Of a DNA stretch of 64,000 nt, positions 1-9,625 are shown one piece after another; the first letter of the stretch is position 1, and the number at the start of each line of letters is the position of its first letter. A program made the position numbers and the translations under genes. The DNA is from Caldimicrobium sp. Lineage in GTDB: Bacteria > Desulfobacterota > Thermodesulfobacteria > Thermodesulfobacteriales > Thermodesulfobacteriaceae. The DNA lies in contig JANXCE010000007.1 in assembly GCA_025059715.1 (NCBI GenBank), positions 1-64,000 on the forward strand. The letters run 5' to 3'. The notes under the pieces are model-generated. The model saw only the letters and a list, made by a program, of their open reading frames with translations, did not search any database and had not been told where the DNA came from.

Positions 1-119
1 AGAGTCAATGAAACCTAATCAAAAAACATCTTGCAGTTAATCATTTGAAAGAAGGGTTTCATTCATTCCTTATAAATGAGCAGTAAATACAGACTTTATA
101 AAGGGGGCATAAGTTTTGC

Positions 120-603
120 CTCTGATTGGGAAGTAAGAAAAAGGGGAAAATTGAAAATCAAAAAAATCAATCATAAGCAGACCTTTTAGTAAAAAAGATA
201 GAAACAAGGCAAGTGTGACACCTTCGTGGTTACATCAAAGATTAAGAACAAGAGCTAAAATTGCTACAAAGACTTAAAGCAATCAAAGATGCATTCCGGA
301 GAAAAGAAGTCGCTTTTAGGCTAAGGGGCACCGAATTTCACAACTCGCTTGGCACAGAAGCCCATAGTAGACGCCTCTGGTATTATTAGAGCTACGATCA
401 ACAGAGTATTTTGAGAAAAAGTTGGTTTGTTAGAGGACGAGGTAGTGAAGAAACTTTAGTTACTTATGGGAAGAGGAAAGGATTTGTCGTGCAGGAGTGG
501 GAGGGACCTTTTTTGGAGTAAGTCTTGAGCTTGGGAATATATCGCCCTTGGAGTGAGTTTATTATAAATTAAACGAGAATTCCCCTCAGTCTAAAATCTC
601 ATA
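120..603 (+). mobile_element. Decayed insertion sequence, copy A (internally deleted)
   Basis: No open gene is found in bases 1-657. The stretch from about 222 to 363 matches 29142-29262 at the nucleotide level (for example the shared run ACAAAGACTTAAAGCA), and 526-603 matches 29820-29897, ending in the same CCCTCAGTCTAAAAT right end. In the second copy these blocks are separated by a DDE transposase core; here the core is missing, with the right end following GGAGTGGGAGGGA almost directly. This is therefore an internally deleted, inactive relic of the same element. Its left boundary is not visible and may lie outside the window. Bases 1-119 show nothing else recognisable. Confidence 0.6.
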
Positions 604-657
604 GAGTTTTATACAACTTTTGACTCTTTTTTGATTTTATGATAAATTTCAAAAAAC

Positions 658-2007
658 ATGTCTCATTTTGGCGAAAGTCTTCCTATTTATAGTGTTCTTC
701 CCTTTATTGGAATGTTACTATCTATATCTCTCTTTCCCCTTATAGCTCCGAGATTTTGGCATAGACATTTTGGTAAAATTTCTCTTTTTTGGGCCCTTGT
801 AACCGCAATCCCCCTACTTATTCTCTTTCCCACAGAGGCTTTTCACATTTTACTACATGTGTTACTTATAGAATATATACCTTTTGTTATACTTTTAGGA
901 ACTCTCTATGTGATTTCTGGTAACATTTACATCCAGGGCAACTTTCAGGGCACTCCCTTTTCAAATACCCTTATTCTCGCTCTTGGCACTGCCTTGGCTT
1001 CTCTTATGGGGACAACTGGTGCCTCTGTAGTTTTGATCCGACCCTTGCTTCGGGCAAACCTAAAAAGAAGACAAAAAACTCATCTGATAATTTTTTTTAT
1101 TTTTTTAGTTTCTAACATTGGTGGTTCGCTTACCCCTTTAGGAGATCCTCCTCTCTTTTTAGGCTATCTGAAAGGTGTGCCCTTTTTTTGGACTCTCAAT
1201 CTTCTCTTTCCTATGCTTCTGTGCAGTGGTGTTCTGCTACTTATTTTCTATCTTTATGATTCCTATCTTTATTCCAAGGAAAAACCTTTCTTGAATGGAA
1301 AAGAAGCTTCAAACTTCTTTCAAATTAAAGGTTGGTATAACATTATATTTCTTTTAAGTGTGCCTTTAATTATACTTTTGAGTGGAAAATTAGAGCTTTC
1401 TTCAGTAGGTGTTTTTGGTATTGAAAGGCCTCTTCAGGAGTGGTTAAGGGATCTTGCTTTAATAACCATCGCGCTTTTATCTTTTTTACTAACACCTCAG
1501 GAGGTAAGGGATAAAAATGAATTTACTCTCTTTCCTATAAAGGAGGTTGCTATTCTCTTTTTTGGGATATTCATCTCTATGGTCCCTGCCTTAAATATCT
1601 TACAAGCGGGAGAAAGAGGAGCACTGGGGTTCTTAATAAAGAACCTCAAAACACCTGAACAGTATTTTTGGACAACCGGACTTTTGTCCGCTTTTTTAGA
1701 TAATGCCCCAACTTACCTCACTCTGCTTAGCTCCTGTCTTGGCTCTTTTTATCCAAATGTGGGAGAAAGGGAAGCTCTAATTAGACTTCTCCAGGAAAAG
1801 GGAGATTATCTTCTTGCAATCTCCTGTGGAGCAGTTTTTTTTGGTGCCCTAACATATATTGGTAATGCCCCAAATTTTATGATAAGATCAATTGCGGAAG
1901 AAAAAGGTATCCCTATGCCCAGTTTTTTCGGTTATCTGCTCAAATTTTCTATTCCTTTACTTATTCCTCTATTTTTATTGATAAATTTATTTTTCTTTAG
2001 GAGTTGA
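658..2007 (+). CDS. Ion antiporter/permease of the ArsB/NhaD superfamily
   Basis: A 449-aa polytopic inner-membrane protein with about 12 hydrophobic segments. It carries the two half-repeat signatures typical of ArsB/NhaD/citrate-transporter-like permeases: GGSLTPLGDPP near residue 154 in the first half, and SAFLDNAPTYLT (about 345) plus YIGNAPNFM (about 402) in the second. The family moves Na+/H+ or organic anions; which substrate applies cannot be told from sequence, but this short form is usually called a sodium:proton antiporter. The next gene, a universal stress protein, begins 6 bases downstream and is probably co-transcribed. No ribosome binding site is visible before the ATG; a TTGACT at 620-625 could be a -35 element, giving a nearly leaderless mRNA. 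Confidence 0.75.
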   Translation: MSHFGESLPIYSVLPFIGMLLSISLFPLIAPRFWHRHFGKISLFWALVTAIPLLILFPTEAFHILLHVLLIEYIPFVILLGTLYVISGNIYIQGNFQGTPFSNTLILALGTALASLMGTTGASVVLIRPLLRANLKRRQKTHLIIFFIFLVSNIGGSLTPLGDPPLFLGYLKGVPFFWTLNLLFPMLLCSGVLLLIFYLYDSYLYSKEKPFLNGKEASNFFQIKGWYNIIFLLSVPLIILLSGKLELSSVGVFGIERPLQEWLRDLALITIALLSFLLTPQEVRDKNEFTLFPIKEVAILFFGIFISMVPALNILQAGERGALGFLIKNLKTPEQYFWTTGLLSAFLDNAPTYLTLLSSCLGSFYPNVGEREALIRLLQEKGDYLLAISCGAVFFGALTYIGNAPNFMIRSIAEEKGIPMPSFFGYLLKFSIPLLIPLFLLINLFFFRS

Positions 2008-2012
2008 AAACT

Positions 2013-2891
2013 ATGCCCGTAGAAAAGATACTTTTTGCTACTAAATTTCGAGAACCTTCTTATCAGGCTCTAATGGAGCTTTTGGAATTAAAAAAAGTAG
2101 GACTTCGAGAAATAGTTCTTCTTAACGTTATTCCTCGAGAAGAGGTAGCCTATGTCCCCTTTGGTGGTTATCTAAGAGATAAAGCTTTGGAGATGATGGA
2201 ATCTGCAAAATTAAAGTTTCAAGAATGGGAAAAGGAACTTCAGGAAAGGGGCCTGAGGACCAAAATTATAGTGGAAGTAAGCGAACCCGTTGCTAAAATC
2301 TTGGAGATAGCAGAACTTGAAAGGGTTGATTTGCTTGTTATTGGCAGAAAAAGGGTTTTATCGCCCCTAAGTCCTGAGATACCCTTAAAAATAGTAAGTA
2401 GAAGCAAAATCCCTGTGCTTATTTATAGACGAATAGTGCATTATGAGATTGATGGAGAACTCTTTCAGAGAGAGAATGTTCAGATTTTCAAAAAACCCTT
2501 GTTGGCTACAGATTTTTCTGAATCTTCTAAAAGAGCAGCTCATTTTTTAATGAACTTCAATGCTCTTATAGAGAAACTTTTCGTAGTTCATATCCTAAAA
2601 GAAGGAACTTTAGAAGCTATTTCAAGAGAGGACCTGGCAAACATTGAAGCACAAATCAAAGTTAAACTGCATACAGTTTTAGAGGAATATAAACCTTTCA
2701 ACATTAAAGGTGATTATTTCTTAGGCATAGGTGATCCTCCAAAGGAGATCTTGGAATTTGCCCGAGAAAAGGAGTCTACCCTGATTGTTTTAGGAAAAAC
2801 CGGTAAGGGCTTGCTTAAATGTCTCCTCTTAGGAAGTGTTTCCAAGGAGCTCATCCATCATTCTGAAATTCCTCTTTTAATTGTCCCCTAA
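2013..2891 (+). CDS. Tandem universal stress protein (UspA x2)
   Basis: A 292-aa cytoplasmic protein made of two UspA domains (about residues 3-140 and 155-292). The second domain keeps the ATP-binding signature G-2X-G-9X-G-S (GKTGKGLL...GSVS near the C-terminus). The first has lost it (GRKRVLSPLS), so one lobe probably binds nucleotide and the other is structural. I chose ATG 2013, which has TAGGAG 9 nt upstream; an in-frame TTG at 2004 would sit on top of that site. It follows the antiporter closely, and Usp proteins often regulate neighbouring transporters, but that link is inference. Confidence 0.85.
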   Translation: MPVEKILFATKFREPSYQALMELLELKKVGLREIVLLNVIPREEVAYVPFGGYLRDKALEMMESAKLKFQEWEKELQERGLRTKIIVEVSEPVAKILEIAELERVDLLVIGRKRVLSPLSPEIPLKIVSRSKIPVLIYRRIVHYEIDGELFQRENVQIFKKPLLATDFSESSKRAAHFLMNFNALIEKLFVVHILKEGTLEAISREDLANIEAQIKVKLHTVLEEYKPFNIKGDYFLGIGDPPKEILEFAREKESTLIVLGKTGKGLLKCLLLGSVSKELIHHSEIPLLIVP

Positions 2892-2893
2892 CT

Positions 2894-3640
2894 ATGCTCC
2901 TTAAACTTAAAAAAAGTTTAGGACAACACCTGTTAATATCTCCTGGAGTCATTGCTAAAATTGCAAAGCTTGCTCAAATTAAGGAAGGTGAAGTTTTAGT
3001 TGAAATTGGTCCTGGCACCGGTAATCTTACCAGAGAGCTTTTAAAATATCCCTTTAAAAGGCTCTATCTTTTAGAAATAGATAAAGAAATGGTTGAATAT
3101 TTAGAGAGGACCATCACTGACGGACGAGTAATAATTCTCAAGACTGATGCGGTAAACTTCAATTTTAACTCCCTTCAAGAGAATCAATTGAAGGTCTTGG
3201 GAAATCTTCCCTATAATGTAGCTAGTTTAATTCTTGAAAACATAATTTATTATCATCAACTCATATCTGAAGGTCTATTTCTTGTTCAAAAAGAATTAGC
3301 AGAGAAATGGCTTTCTGGAAAATCTTGGCTTTCAATATTTATTCTCACCTTTTATGACTTGGTTTACCTTATGAGTATTCCTCCAAGATTTTTTCGTCCC
3401 CCTCCTAAGGTTATATCTTCTCTAATTAAAATAATTAGGAATCCAAAGGCAAAGATCCCTGATCTTCCCCTTTATAAAAAATTCTTGACTTCTTTATATC
3501 AGAACCGAAGAAAAATGCTACGGAGAAAAATTCCAGAATCACTTTTAGAAAAAGTAAGTATAAGAGGTGATCGTAGGGCGGAGGAATTAGATATTAGAGA
3601 GGTTTTAGATCTCTATCAGCTATGGACAAAGTCTCATTAA
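2894..3640 (+). CDS. rsmA: 16S rRNA (adenine1518/1519-N6) dimethyltransferase RsmA/KsgA
   Basis: This enzyme dimethylates two adjacent adenines in the 3' terminal hairpin of 16S rRNA with S-adenosylmethionine. The N-terminal LGQHLL, the SAM-binding loop EIGPGTG (residues 37-43) and the catalytic NLPYN motif (residues 104-108) are all present. At 248 aa it is slightly short but complete, with a C-terminal helical domain ending in RRKMLRRK and following residues. It starts 3 bases after the Usp gene and has no obvious ribosome binding site, so it may be translationally coupled. Its last 47 bases overlap the convergent mltG gene. Confidence 0.93.
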   Translation: MLLKLKKSLGQHLLISPGVIAKIAKLAQIKEGEVLVEIGPGTGNLTRELLKYPFKRLYLLEIDKEMVEYLERTITDGRVIILKTDAVNFNFNSLQENQLKVLGNLPYNVASLILENIIYYHQLISEGLFLVQKELAEKWLSGKSWLSIFILTFYDLVYLMSIPPRFFRPPPKVISSLIKIIRNPKAKIPDLPLYKKFLTSLYQNRRKMLRRKIPESLLEKVSIRGDRRAEELDIREVLDLYQLWTKSH

Positions 3641-4700
3641 TTGAAAATTTTTCATAACTCAGAGAAGTTGAATTTTCCATCTTAAAAGTTTCTATCTTTA
3701 AGGAGTTTCTAATTTTGTAGATAGCGGTGAGATGTTCCTTATAAGTTCTTGAGAAGATGTGTTTTTTTTCAGGGGTGGCAACGAAATAGAGGTAGGGGAC
3801 CTTAGCGGGTTTTAATACAGCAAGAAGACTACTTTTACCAGGATTACCAATGGGAGTGGGGGGCAACCCAGGATTGAGATAGGTATTATATGGGCTCTTA
3901 ACTGAATGATAATCTTTATAGGTAAGCCTGCGGAAAGTCTTGAGAGCATAGTTAATAGTAGGGTCTGCTTGAAGGGGCATACCCCTTTTTAGGCGATTAA
4001 AATAGACACCTGCTATAATAGGCTTTTCAGACTCATGAAAGGCTTCTTTCTCTACAATAGAAGCAAGGATAACCACCTCTTTCAGTGAAAGCCCCCTCTT
4101 TATAGCAAGATCCTCCAACTCCTGCCAAATCTCTTTGAATTTATTAGTCATCACTTTAATAATCAAGGGGGGTGGTGTTTTTTTAGCAAAAAAGTAGGTT
4201 TCCGGAAAGAGATACCCCTCTGCGGTAGGGCCCGGCAAACCAAGTTCACTTATAAAATCAGGATTCTCTGCCCATTTTATAAATTCCTCCTTAGAACAAA
4301 TTTTTTCTCTTTCTAAAGCCTCTGCGATTTGCCACAAAGTTGCTCCCTCTGGAATGGTAATGCGATGAAGATATACTTTACCTTTAATCAGAATTTCAAA
4401 GATCTCTGAAAGGCTCTGATAGGGATATAGTGCGTATTCTCCCGCTTTAAAATCCCTATATACGCCCCTCCTTAAGGCCTCTAAAACAAATACTGAACTA
4501 CTTCTTATGAGCCCCTCCTTTTTTAACTTTGAGGCAATGGATAATAAACTCTCACCCCTTTCTATCTCTACTATCTTTGGTAAGGCCCTTTTGTCCGAAC
4601 TAGCTGGCTCAATTCCCTCAATGTAAAGGCCAGTGAACAGAAATATATGAAAAATTAATAGTAAAAACCCTAAGACCTTTTTATCTCTTGAGAACTTCAT
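3594..4700 (-). CDS. mltG: Endolytic murein transglycosylase MltG (YceG-like)
   Basis: A 368-aa protein with one N-terminal membrane anchor (about residues 9-27), a LysM-like region, and the YceG catalytic domain. Family marks include EGYLFPETYFF (about residue 162), the active-site glutamate region ASIVEKEA (about 213-220) and YNTYLNPGLPPTPIGNPG. It cleaves nascent peptidoglycan strands at the outer face of the inner membrane and sets glycan length. The C-terminal 40 residues beyond the domain are lineage-specific, and their codons overlap the end of rsmA by 47 bp in antisense. It diverges from the TPR gene at 4740, with a very short intergenic space. Confidence 0.92.
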   Translation of the reverse strand: MKFSRDKKVLGFLLLIFHIFLFTGLYIEGIEPASSDKRALPKIVEIERGESLLSIASKLKKEGLIRSSSVFVLEALRRGVYRDFKAGEYALYPYQSLSEIFEILIKGKVYLHRITIPEGATLWQIAEALEREKICSKEEFIKWAENPDFISELGLPGPTAEGYLFPETYFFAKKTPPPLIIKVMTNKFKEIWQELEDLAIKRGLSLKEVVILASIVEKEAFHESEKPIIAGVYFNRLKRGMPLQADPTINYALKTFRRLTYKDYHSVKSPYNTYLNPGLPPTPIGNPGKSSLLAVLKPAKVPYLYFVATPEKKHIFSRTYKEHLTAIYKIRNSLKIETFKMENSTSLSYEKFSINETLSIADRDLKPL

Positions 4701-4739
4701 TTTTTGTATTATCCTTTACCTCAAAAAGGGGTAGGTAAA

Positions 4740-5345
4740 ATGGACCAGGTAGATATTCTTAAAATTTTAGAGAAAGAGGCCACAGATAACCCCCATGCAG
4801 TATGGGCTCAACATCGGTTAGCCTTAGCATATCTTAATTTTGGAAAATTGCAAGAAGCTAAAGAAGCCCTAAAAAGGGTGCTTATGTTGGATCCCTATCA
4901 TTATGAAGCTATGATAAATTTAGGAGTGATATTAGCTCAGGAAGGCGAATTAGAAGAAGCCAAAAAAGCCTTTACCTTTACCTTAAAATTTCATCCTAAT
5001 TCCTATGAAGCCTGGAATAATTTAGGACTCATTGAATTTCACCTTGGAAATTTTGACCTTGCGGAAGAATGCTATAGAAAAGCAATAGACCTAAATCCAC
5101 AAAATCCCTCCCCTTACATAAATCTTTCCACCATCTTAATTGGTAAGGAACGCTGGGAAGAAGCTATAAAGTTATTGGAAATAGCTAAAGAAATGGCCCC
5201 ACAAGTTGCTACTATTCATAATAACTTAGCTGTTGCCTATTATTACAAAGGTGACAAGGAAAAGGCTAAAGAACATCTTCGTATAGCTAAAAGTAAGGGA
5301 TATCCCGTAAATCCTGACTTTGAAAAAATGCTTTATGAGAGTTAA
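4740..5345 (+). CDS. TPR-repeat protein
   Basis: A 201-aa soluble protein built almost entirely of tetratricopeptide repeats, about five units, such as AWNNLGLIEFHLGNFDLAEE and the following repeat ending in AIDLNPQNP. Such repeats serve as protein-binding scaffolds; no enzymatic domain is seen. I start it at ATG 4740, preceded by an AAAGGGGTAGG stretch, rather than at the upstream TTG 4704 which lies within the divergent intergenic region. It overlaps the next gene by 11 bases and is the first gene of a run leading to polA. Its partner is unknown. Confidence 0.8.
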   Translation: MDQVDILKILEKEATDNPHAVWAQHRLALAYLNFGKLQEAKEALKRVLMLDPYHYEAMINLGVILAQEGELEEAKKAFTFTLKFHPNSYEAWNNLGLIEFHLGNFDLAEECYRKAIDLNPQNPSPYINLSTILIGKERWEEAIKLLEIAKEMAPQVATIHNNLAVAYYYKGDKEKAKEHLRIAKSKGYPVNPDFEKMLYES

Positions 5346-6423
5346 AATTCCTAAATCACCCCTGTGTCCCTTCTGTGGCAGTCAGATTGACAAACCCACT
5401 CTTTTGCCCTTAGCCCTCTGTGAACACGAAGCAGGAACTTGCGAATGCGGTGCGGTGTATGTTTTAGATGCTACAGGGTTTAGCAGAGGCTCCGTATTCT
5501 TAGAGGCTTTAGTGATAGCCTGTGGAGAAGATATGGACTTGGCTCTAAGTCTCATCCCAGAAGAGGATTATAGGGAAGTCTGGTTAGAAAACTACGATCC
5601 TTTCACTCATACTATCCCCGGTGAGTTATATTATGAAGGGAGAAAAATTAGGGGCGCCCTCTGTTTTATTAAACTCGCCCAAGATTTGAAAGAGCTAAAA
5701 ACTGAAAGGCTTAATAAAGATCTAAGAGAGTGGAAAAATTTCAAAGCAGTCCCTGTTACTTTGGATAGTAAATTTCAGAGAAAATTATCTCGTCAAGAGT
5801 TAGAAAACCTTTTAAGGGAAAATTCCTTAAAGGATGCTCTATGCTTTATCTTAGCTCAACCTCTTAATCTTCAGACCCTCGTAAAGCTTCTCTATCATCC
5901 TGAGGAGATTATCCGTAAAAAAGCTGTATTGTTATTTGGAGAAACAGCAAAAAACCTTATTTCAAAAGACCCTGAGAGGGTGTTTGACCTCATAAGAAGG
6001 CTACTATATGCTTGTGCGGATTCTGCCTCTTCACCCTGGGGGGCCTTAGAAGCAGTGGGAGAAATCCTAAGGGAAACCGGCTCAAAATTTAAACTCTTTA
6101 TAAAAAATCTCTTTGGTTTCCTCTCCGCTCCTGAATATACAACCTATGCGCTTCAAGCATTAAAAAGAATAGCGGAAAAAAATCCCTCTATCCTAAAGGA
6201 GGGACCTTATTTAAGATTACTCTCACTCTTTGAAAAAAGCCCACCCTTCCATCAGGCTTTAATCATAAAAATTTTTACCTATCTAAGAAGTCAAGAACTT
6301 CTCTCTTACAAAAACAAATTAAAGGATGATGAGGTGGAGATCTTTGATTACGAAAACTTTATATACCAGAGAATCTCTCTTAGAGAACTATGGAAAACCT
6401 ACCAAAATCTTTTTAATTTCTAA
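5335..6423 (+). CDS. Zinc-ribbon plus HEAT-like repeat protein (DVU0298-like)
   Basis: A 362-aa protein. Residues about 8-45 form a small zinc-binding module (CPFCGSQ and CEHEAGTCECG, four to five cysteines). Residues about 160-350 are alpha-helical repeats resembling HEAT units (for example LVKLLYHPEEIIRKKAVLLF). It looks like the uncharacterised DVU0298-type proteins of sulfate reducers; I assign that from memory and it gives no biochemical function. Start at ATG 5335, inside the last codons of the preceding TPR gene (overlap ATGAGAGTTAA), which implies translational coupling. An upstream in-frame TTG at 5320 is less likely. Confidence 0.65.
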   Translation: MRVKIPKSPLCPFCGSQIDKPTLLPLALCEHEAGTCECGAVYVLDATGFSRGSVFLEALVIACGEDMDLALSLIPEEDYREVWLENYDPFTHTIPGELYYEGRKIRGALCFIKLAQDLKELKTERLNKDLREWKNFKAVPVTLDSKFQRKLSRQELENLLRENSLKDALCFILAQPLNLQTLVKLLYHPEEIIRKKAVLLFGETAKNLISKDPERVFDLIRRLLYACADSASSPWGALEAVGEILRETGSKFKLFIKNLFGFLSAPEYTTYALQALKRIAEKNPSILKEGPYLRLLSLFEKSPPFHQALIIKIFTYLRSQELLSYKNKLKDDEVEIFDYENFIYQRISLRELWKTYQNLFNF

Positions 6424-6446
6424 CTTTCAATGTTTAGAGAAGGGCA

Positions 6447-7019
6447 ATGAGTGAACAAGAAAATAAAGAGAGAGAGGTTCAAAAGTTAGCCCAAGAGTGT
6501 TGTCAACGGGCCTATGAGGCTTGGCTTAAAGGTAACACCTTAGATGCTCTTCACTACTACGAGGAGGCCTTAGAAATATTTAGAGAACTGGGGAGTCTTC
6601 CAGATATGGCAAATGTTCTAGAAAAAATTGGCGACATTTATCATATACGACAAAAATTTGATCAAGCTTTAAAGGCATACAAAGCCTGTTTGGACATATG
6701 CGAAAATTTTGATGATGAAATTAGCACAAGTATCGTTGCGGAAAAGATTGTCCATGTGTATAAAGAAAAGGGAGAATTAGAAAAAATGATCCCCTATCTC
6801 CATCGCATCCTTGAAATTGCGGAGAAGTATAAAGATGCCCATCGTGCAGGACGAGCTTTAACTGGCCTTGGCGATGTCTATGCATCAAAGGGAGATATGA
6901 AAACAGCAAAAGAGGCCTATAAACTTGCCCTTAAAATCTTTAAAGGAATGGGTGCTTTAGAACAAACAAAACTTTTAGAGGAAGCTCTCAAAACTATAGA
7001 GGAAAAATTTGAATCCTGA
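6447..7019 (+). CDS. TPR-repeat protein
   Basis: A 190-aa cytoplasmic protein with four tetratricopeptide repeats, for example the unit from ALHYYEEALEIFRELGSLPD and the one around RALTGLGDVYASKGDMKTAK. The spacing and the length of repeats resemble LGN/RapH-type TPRs rather than the short TPRs of the gene at 4740. Its stop codon overlaps the polA start in TGATG, a coupling arrangement. Function unknown; the run TPR, zinc-HEAT, TPR, polA, pseudouridine synthase appears to be one transcript. Confidence 0.8.
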   Translation: MSEQENKEREVQKLAQECCQRAYEAWLKGNTLDALHYYEEALEIFRELGSLPDMANVLEKIGDIYHIRQKFDQALKAYKACLDICENFDDEISTSIVAEKIVHVYKEKGELEKMIPYLHRILEIAEKYKDAHRAGRALTGLGDVYASKGDMKTAKEAYKLALKIFKGMGALEQTKLLEEALKTIEEKFES

Positions 7020-9625
7020 TGACCAAAGAAAAATTCCTCTATTCTTCTCAGGCGGTTTTAGTTGACGGCTCTTCCTTTATCTATAGAGCCTATTTTGCTA
7101 TACCTGGTTATTTAGCTACCACTAAAGGCTTACCTACCAAAGCAGTTTTTGGCATCACTCAGATGCTCTTAAAAATCCTCCGCGAGTGGAAACCTACAAT
7201 CTTAGTTTGGTTTATGGACGAAAAAGCCCCCACCTTTAGACACCTCCAATACGAAGATTACAAAGCTACCCGCCCTCCTATGCCCGATGATCTTAAAATT
7301 CAAATTCCCTACATTAAAAAAATTGTATCCGCTTTGGGAATACCCTTAGTTTCCGCAGAAGGTTATGAGGCAGATGACCTTATGGCAACCTTTATTAAAA
7401 TTTTTAATATCCCCATAATCCTGATAGCTCCAGATAAAGATCTTCTCTCTCTATTAGATGAAAGGGTCTCTGCCTATGATCCAGTAAGAGATAGCTACTT
7501 AGACTTAAAAGGCTTTTTAGAGAAATATGGTTTTCCACCTTCCTCTTTTCCCCATTATCGTAGCTTAGTTGGAGATACAAGCGACAACATCAAGGGTATT
7601 CCTGGAATCGGGGAAAAAACAGCTCGTGAACTCATTGCTACCTATAAAACACTGCATAGAATATATGAACAAATAAATCAAATTAAGCCACCTAAACTAA
7701 GAGACACTCTCATCAATTATCGAGAAAGAGCCTTTAAGAATCTTGAATTAATGCAATTAAAATACGATGCTCCTTTACCTTCGTTGGATATAAATTTCTA
7801 TACTCTTAAGGAGCCAAACTACCAACAGCTAAAGAACCTATTCAAAGAACTTGAGTTTAGAAAGTTTATTAAGGAATTCCCCTTCCCCAAAGAGGAAGAT
7901 CACATAACCATTAGAGAAGTTCAACCTGGAGATTTATTGAAATTATTAGACCTAAATCCTAAAGCTCCCGTTGCCTTTCTCTTTCAAGAAAATAAAATGC
8001 AAAACCTTTTTGGAAGACCTTTATCAAAGTGTTACCTCTCTCTTGATCCTGAGATATGTTACCTCTCTCCCTTAGACTCTAAGATATCAGAAAAACTTAA
8101 AGAAAGGGAAGTTTTTATCCACGACTACAAAAAATTTCTAAAACTCCTTTCTCAACCTTTAAAGCAAGGCTTTGATGTTAAATTAGCGAGTTATCTTCTA
8201 AATCCTGGGCTCAAACAATATGATCTGGAAACCTTGTTCTATGAATATTTAGATCTCACTTTTTCTTCGGGAGACAATAAAGGCGCCCTACTCAATGAAG
8301 ATAGAGTATATGCTATCAAAACCTGTAGTTTATTCCGCTTAGGAGAAATCCTTAAGACAAGGATTGATGAAGAGGGGCTCAAAGGGTGGCTAACTAAGGT
8401 GGAGTTTCCCCTTAGCAGAGTTCTCTATCACATGGAAAAACAAGGTATGCTTATTGATTTGGAGTATGTAAGAGAGCTCAATGCTCAGTTTGCTAATAGA
8501 ATTAAAGAGTTAGAGGAAAACCTTTATAAATTAGCAGGCTGTTCCTTTAATCCTCGCTCCACTCAAGAGGTTGCTAGAGTTCTCTTTGAAAAGCTTAAAC
8601 TTCCACGCCAGAAGAAAACCCCAAAAGGTGAATTACCTTCCACTGATGCCGAGGTATTAGAAGACCTCTTTGAATATCACCCTATTGTGCCTCTTCTACT
8701 CCAATACAGAAGCTTATATAAGCTAAAAAGCACTTATATAGAAGTATTTTTAAAGGAGGTAAACCCTCAAACTGGTAGATTACACACGGAGTTTAACCAA
8801 ACAGGCACAGCCACAGGAAGAGTGAGCTCTCAAAGACCAAACCTTCAAAACATCCCCATAAAGGGAGAAGAAGGGTTAGCTATAAGAAGGGCCTTCATAG
8901 CGGAGGCGGGGCACTTCATAGTTAGTCTGGATTATTCTCAAATAGAACTTAGAATACTTGCCCATTTTTCTGGAGATGAAAATCTCAGAAGTGCCTTCGA
9001 ACGAGGAGAGGACATTCATAACTATACCGCCAGTGAAGTCTTTGGAGTAAGTCCCGATAAAGTTACCCCTGAGATGAGGAGAATCGCAAAAGTAATTAAC
9101 TTTGGTATAGCTTACGGTATGAGCCCCTATGGTTTAAGTAGAGAACTTAAGATCGATGTGTCCTCTGCAGAGGCCTATATAAGGAAGTACTTCTCCAGAT
9201 ATCCTAAGGTGAAAGACTTTATAGAGCGAACTATAGAGTTTGCTAAAACAAAAGGTTATGTAACTACTCTATCTGGTAGAAAACGCTATATCCCCGAAAT
9301 ATTTAGCCCTAACAGGAGCTTGAGAGAATTAGGACAGAGAATGGCCATAAATACACCTATTCAAGGCTCCGCTGCCGATTTAATTAAAGTAGCCATGGTT
9401 GCTCTGTTTACAACGCTGGAAAAAAAGGGTTACAAAAGTAAAATTATACTACAGGTTCACGATGAACTTCTCCTTGAAGTTCCTGAAGCAGAAATCTCTG
9501 AGATAACCCTTATAGCTAAGGAGATTATGGAAAATCCCTTCTCTTCATTACAGTTAGATCTAAGGATCGAAGTTCCAATTAAAGTGAATGTAAGCTTAGG
9601 TAAATCTTGGGCGGATTGCAAATGA
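7019..9625 (+). CDS. polA: DNA polymerase I with inactive 3'-5' exonuclease domain
   Basis: An 868-aa family A polymerase for Okazaki fragment processing and repair. Residues about 10-290 are an intact 5' nuclease (VDGSSFIYRAYF, GYEADD, GDTSDNIKGIPGIGEKTA). Residues about 475-868 are an intact polymerase domain with motif A DYSQIELR and motif C QVHDELLLEVP. The middle domain (about 300-465) keeps the fold pattern but has lost every catalytic carboxylate of proofreading: the DxE of exo I is replaced by FLFQENKMQ, the NLKYD region by DYKKFLK, and the YAAEDAD of exo III by YAIKTCS. It should therefore not proofread, as in Thermus polymerase. Start ATG is coupled to the upstream stop. Confidence 0.95.
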   Translation: MTKEKFLYSSQAVLVDGSSFIYRAYFAIPGYLATTKGLPTKAVFGITQMLLKILREWKPTILVWFMDEKAPTFRHLQYEDYKATRPPMPDDLKIQIPYIKKIVSALGIPLVSAEGYEADDLMATFIKIFNIPIILIAPDKDLLSLLDERVSAYDPVRDSYLDLKGFLEKYGFPPSSFPHYRSLVGDTSDNIKGIPGIGEKTARELIATYKTLHRIYEQINQIKPPKLRDTLINYRERAFKNLELMQLKYDAPLPSLDINFYTLKEPNYQQLKNLFKELEFRKFIKEFPFPKEEDHITIREVQPGDLLKLLDLNPKAPVAFLFQENKMQNLFGRPLSKCYLSLDPEICYLSPLDSKISEKLKEREVFIHDYKKFLKLLSQPLKQGFDVKLASYLLNPGLKQYDLETLFYEYLDLTFSSGDNKGALLNEDRVYAIKTCSLFRLGEILKTRIDEEGLKGWLTKVEFPLSRVLYHMEKQGMLIDLEYVRELNAQFANRIKELEENLYKLAGCSFNPRSTQEVARVLFEKLKLPRQKKTPKGELPSTDAEVLEDLFEYHPIVPLLLQYRSLYKLKSTYIEVFLKEVNPQTGRLHTEFNQTGTATGRVSSQRPNLQNIPIKGEEGLAIRRAFIAEAGHFIVSLDYSQIELRILAHFSGDENLRSAFERGEDIHNYTASEVFGVSPDKVTPEMRRIAKVINFGIAYGMSPYGLSRELKIDVSSAEAYIRKYFSRYPKVKDFIERTIEFAKTKGYVTTLSGRKRYIPEIFSPNRSLRELGQRMAINTPIQGSAADLIKVAMVALFTTLEKKGYKSKIILQVHDELLLEVPEAEISEITLIAKEIMENPFSSLQLDLRIEVPIKVNVSLGKSWADCK

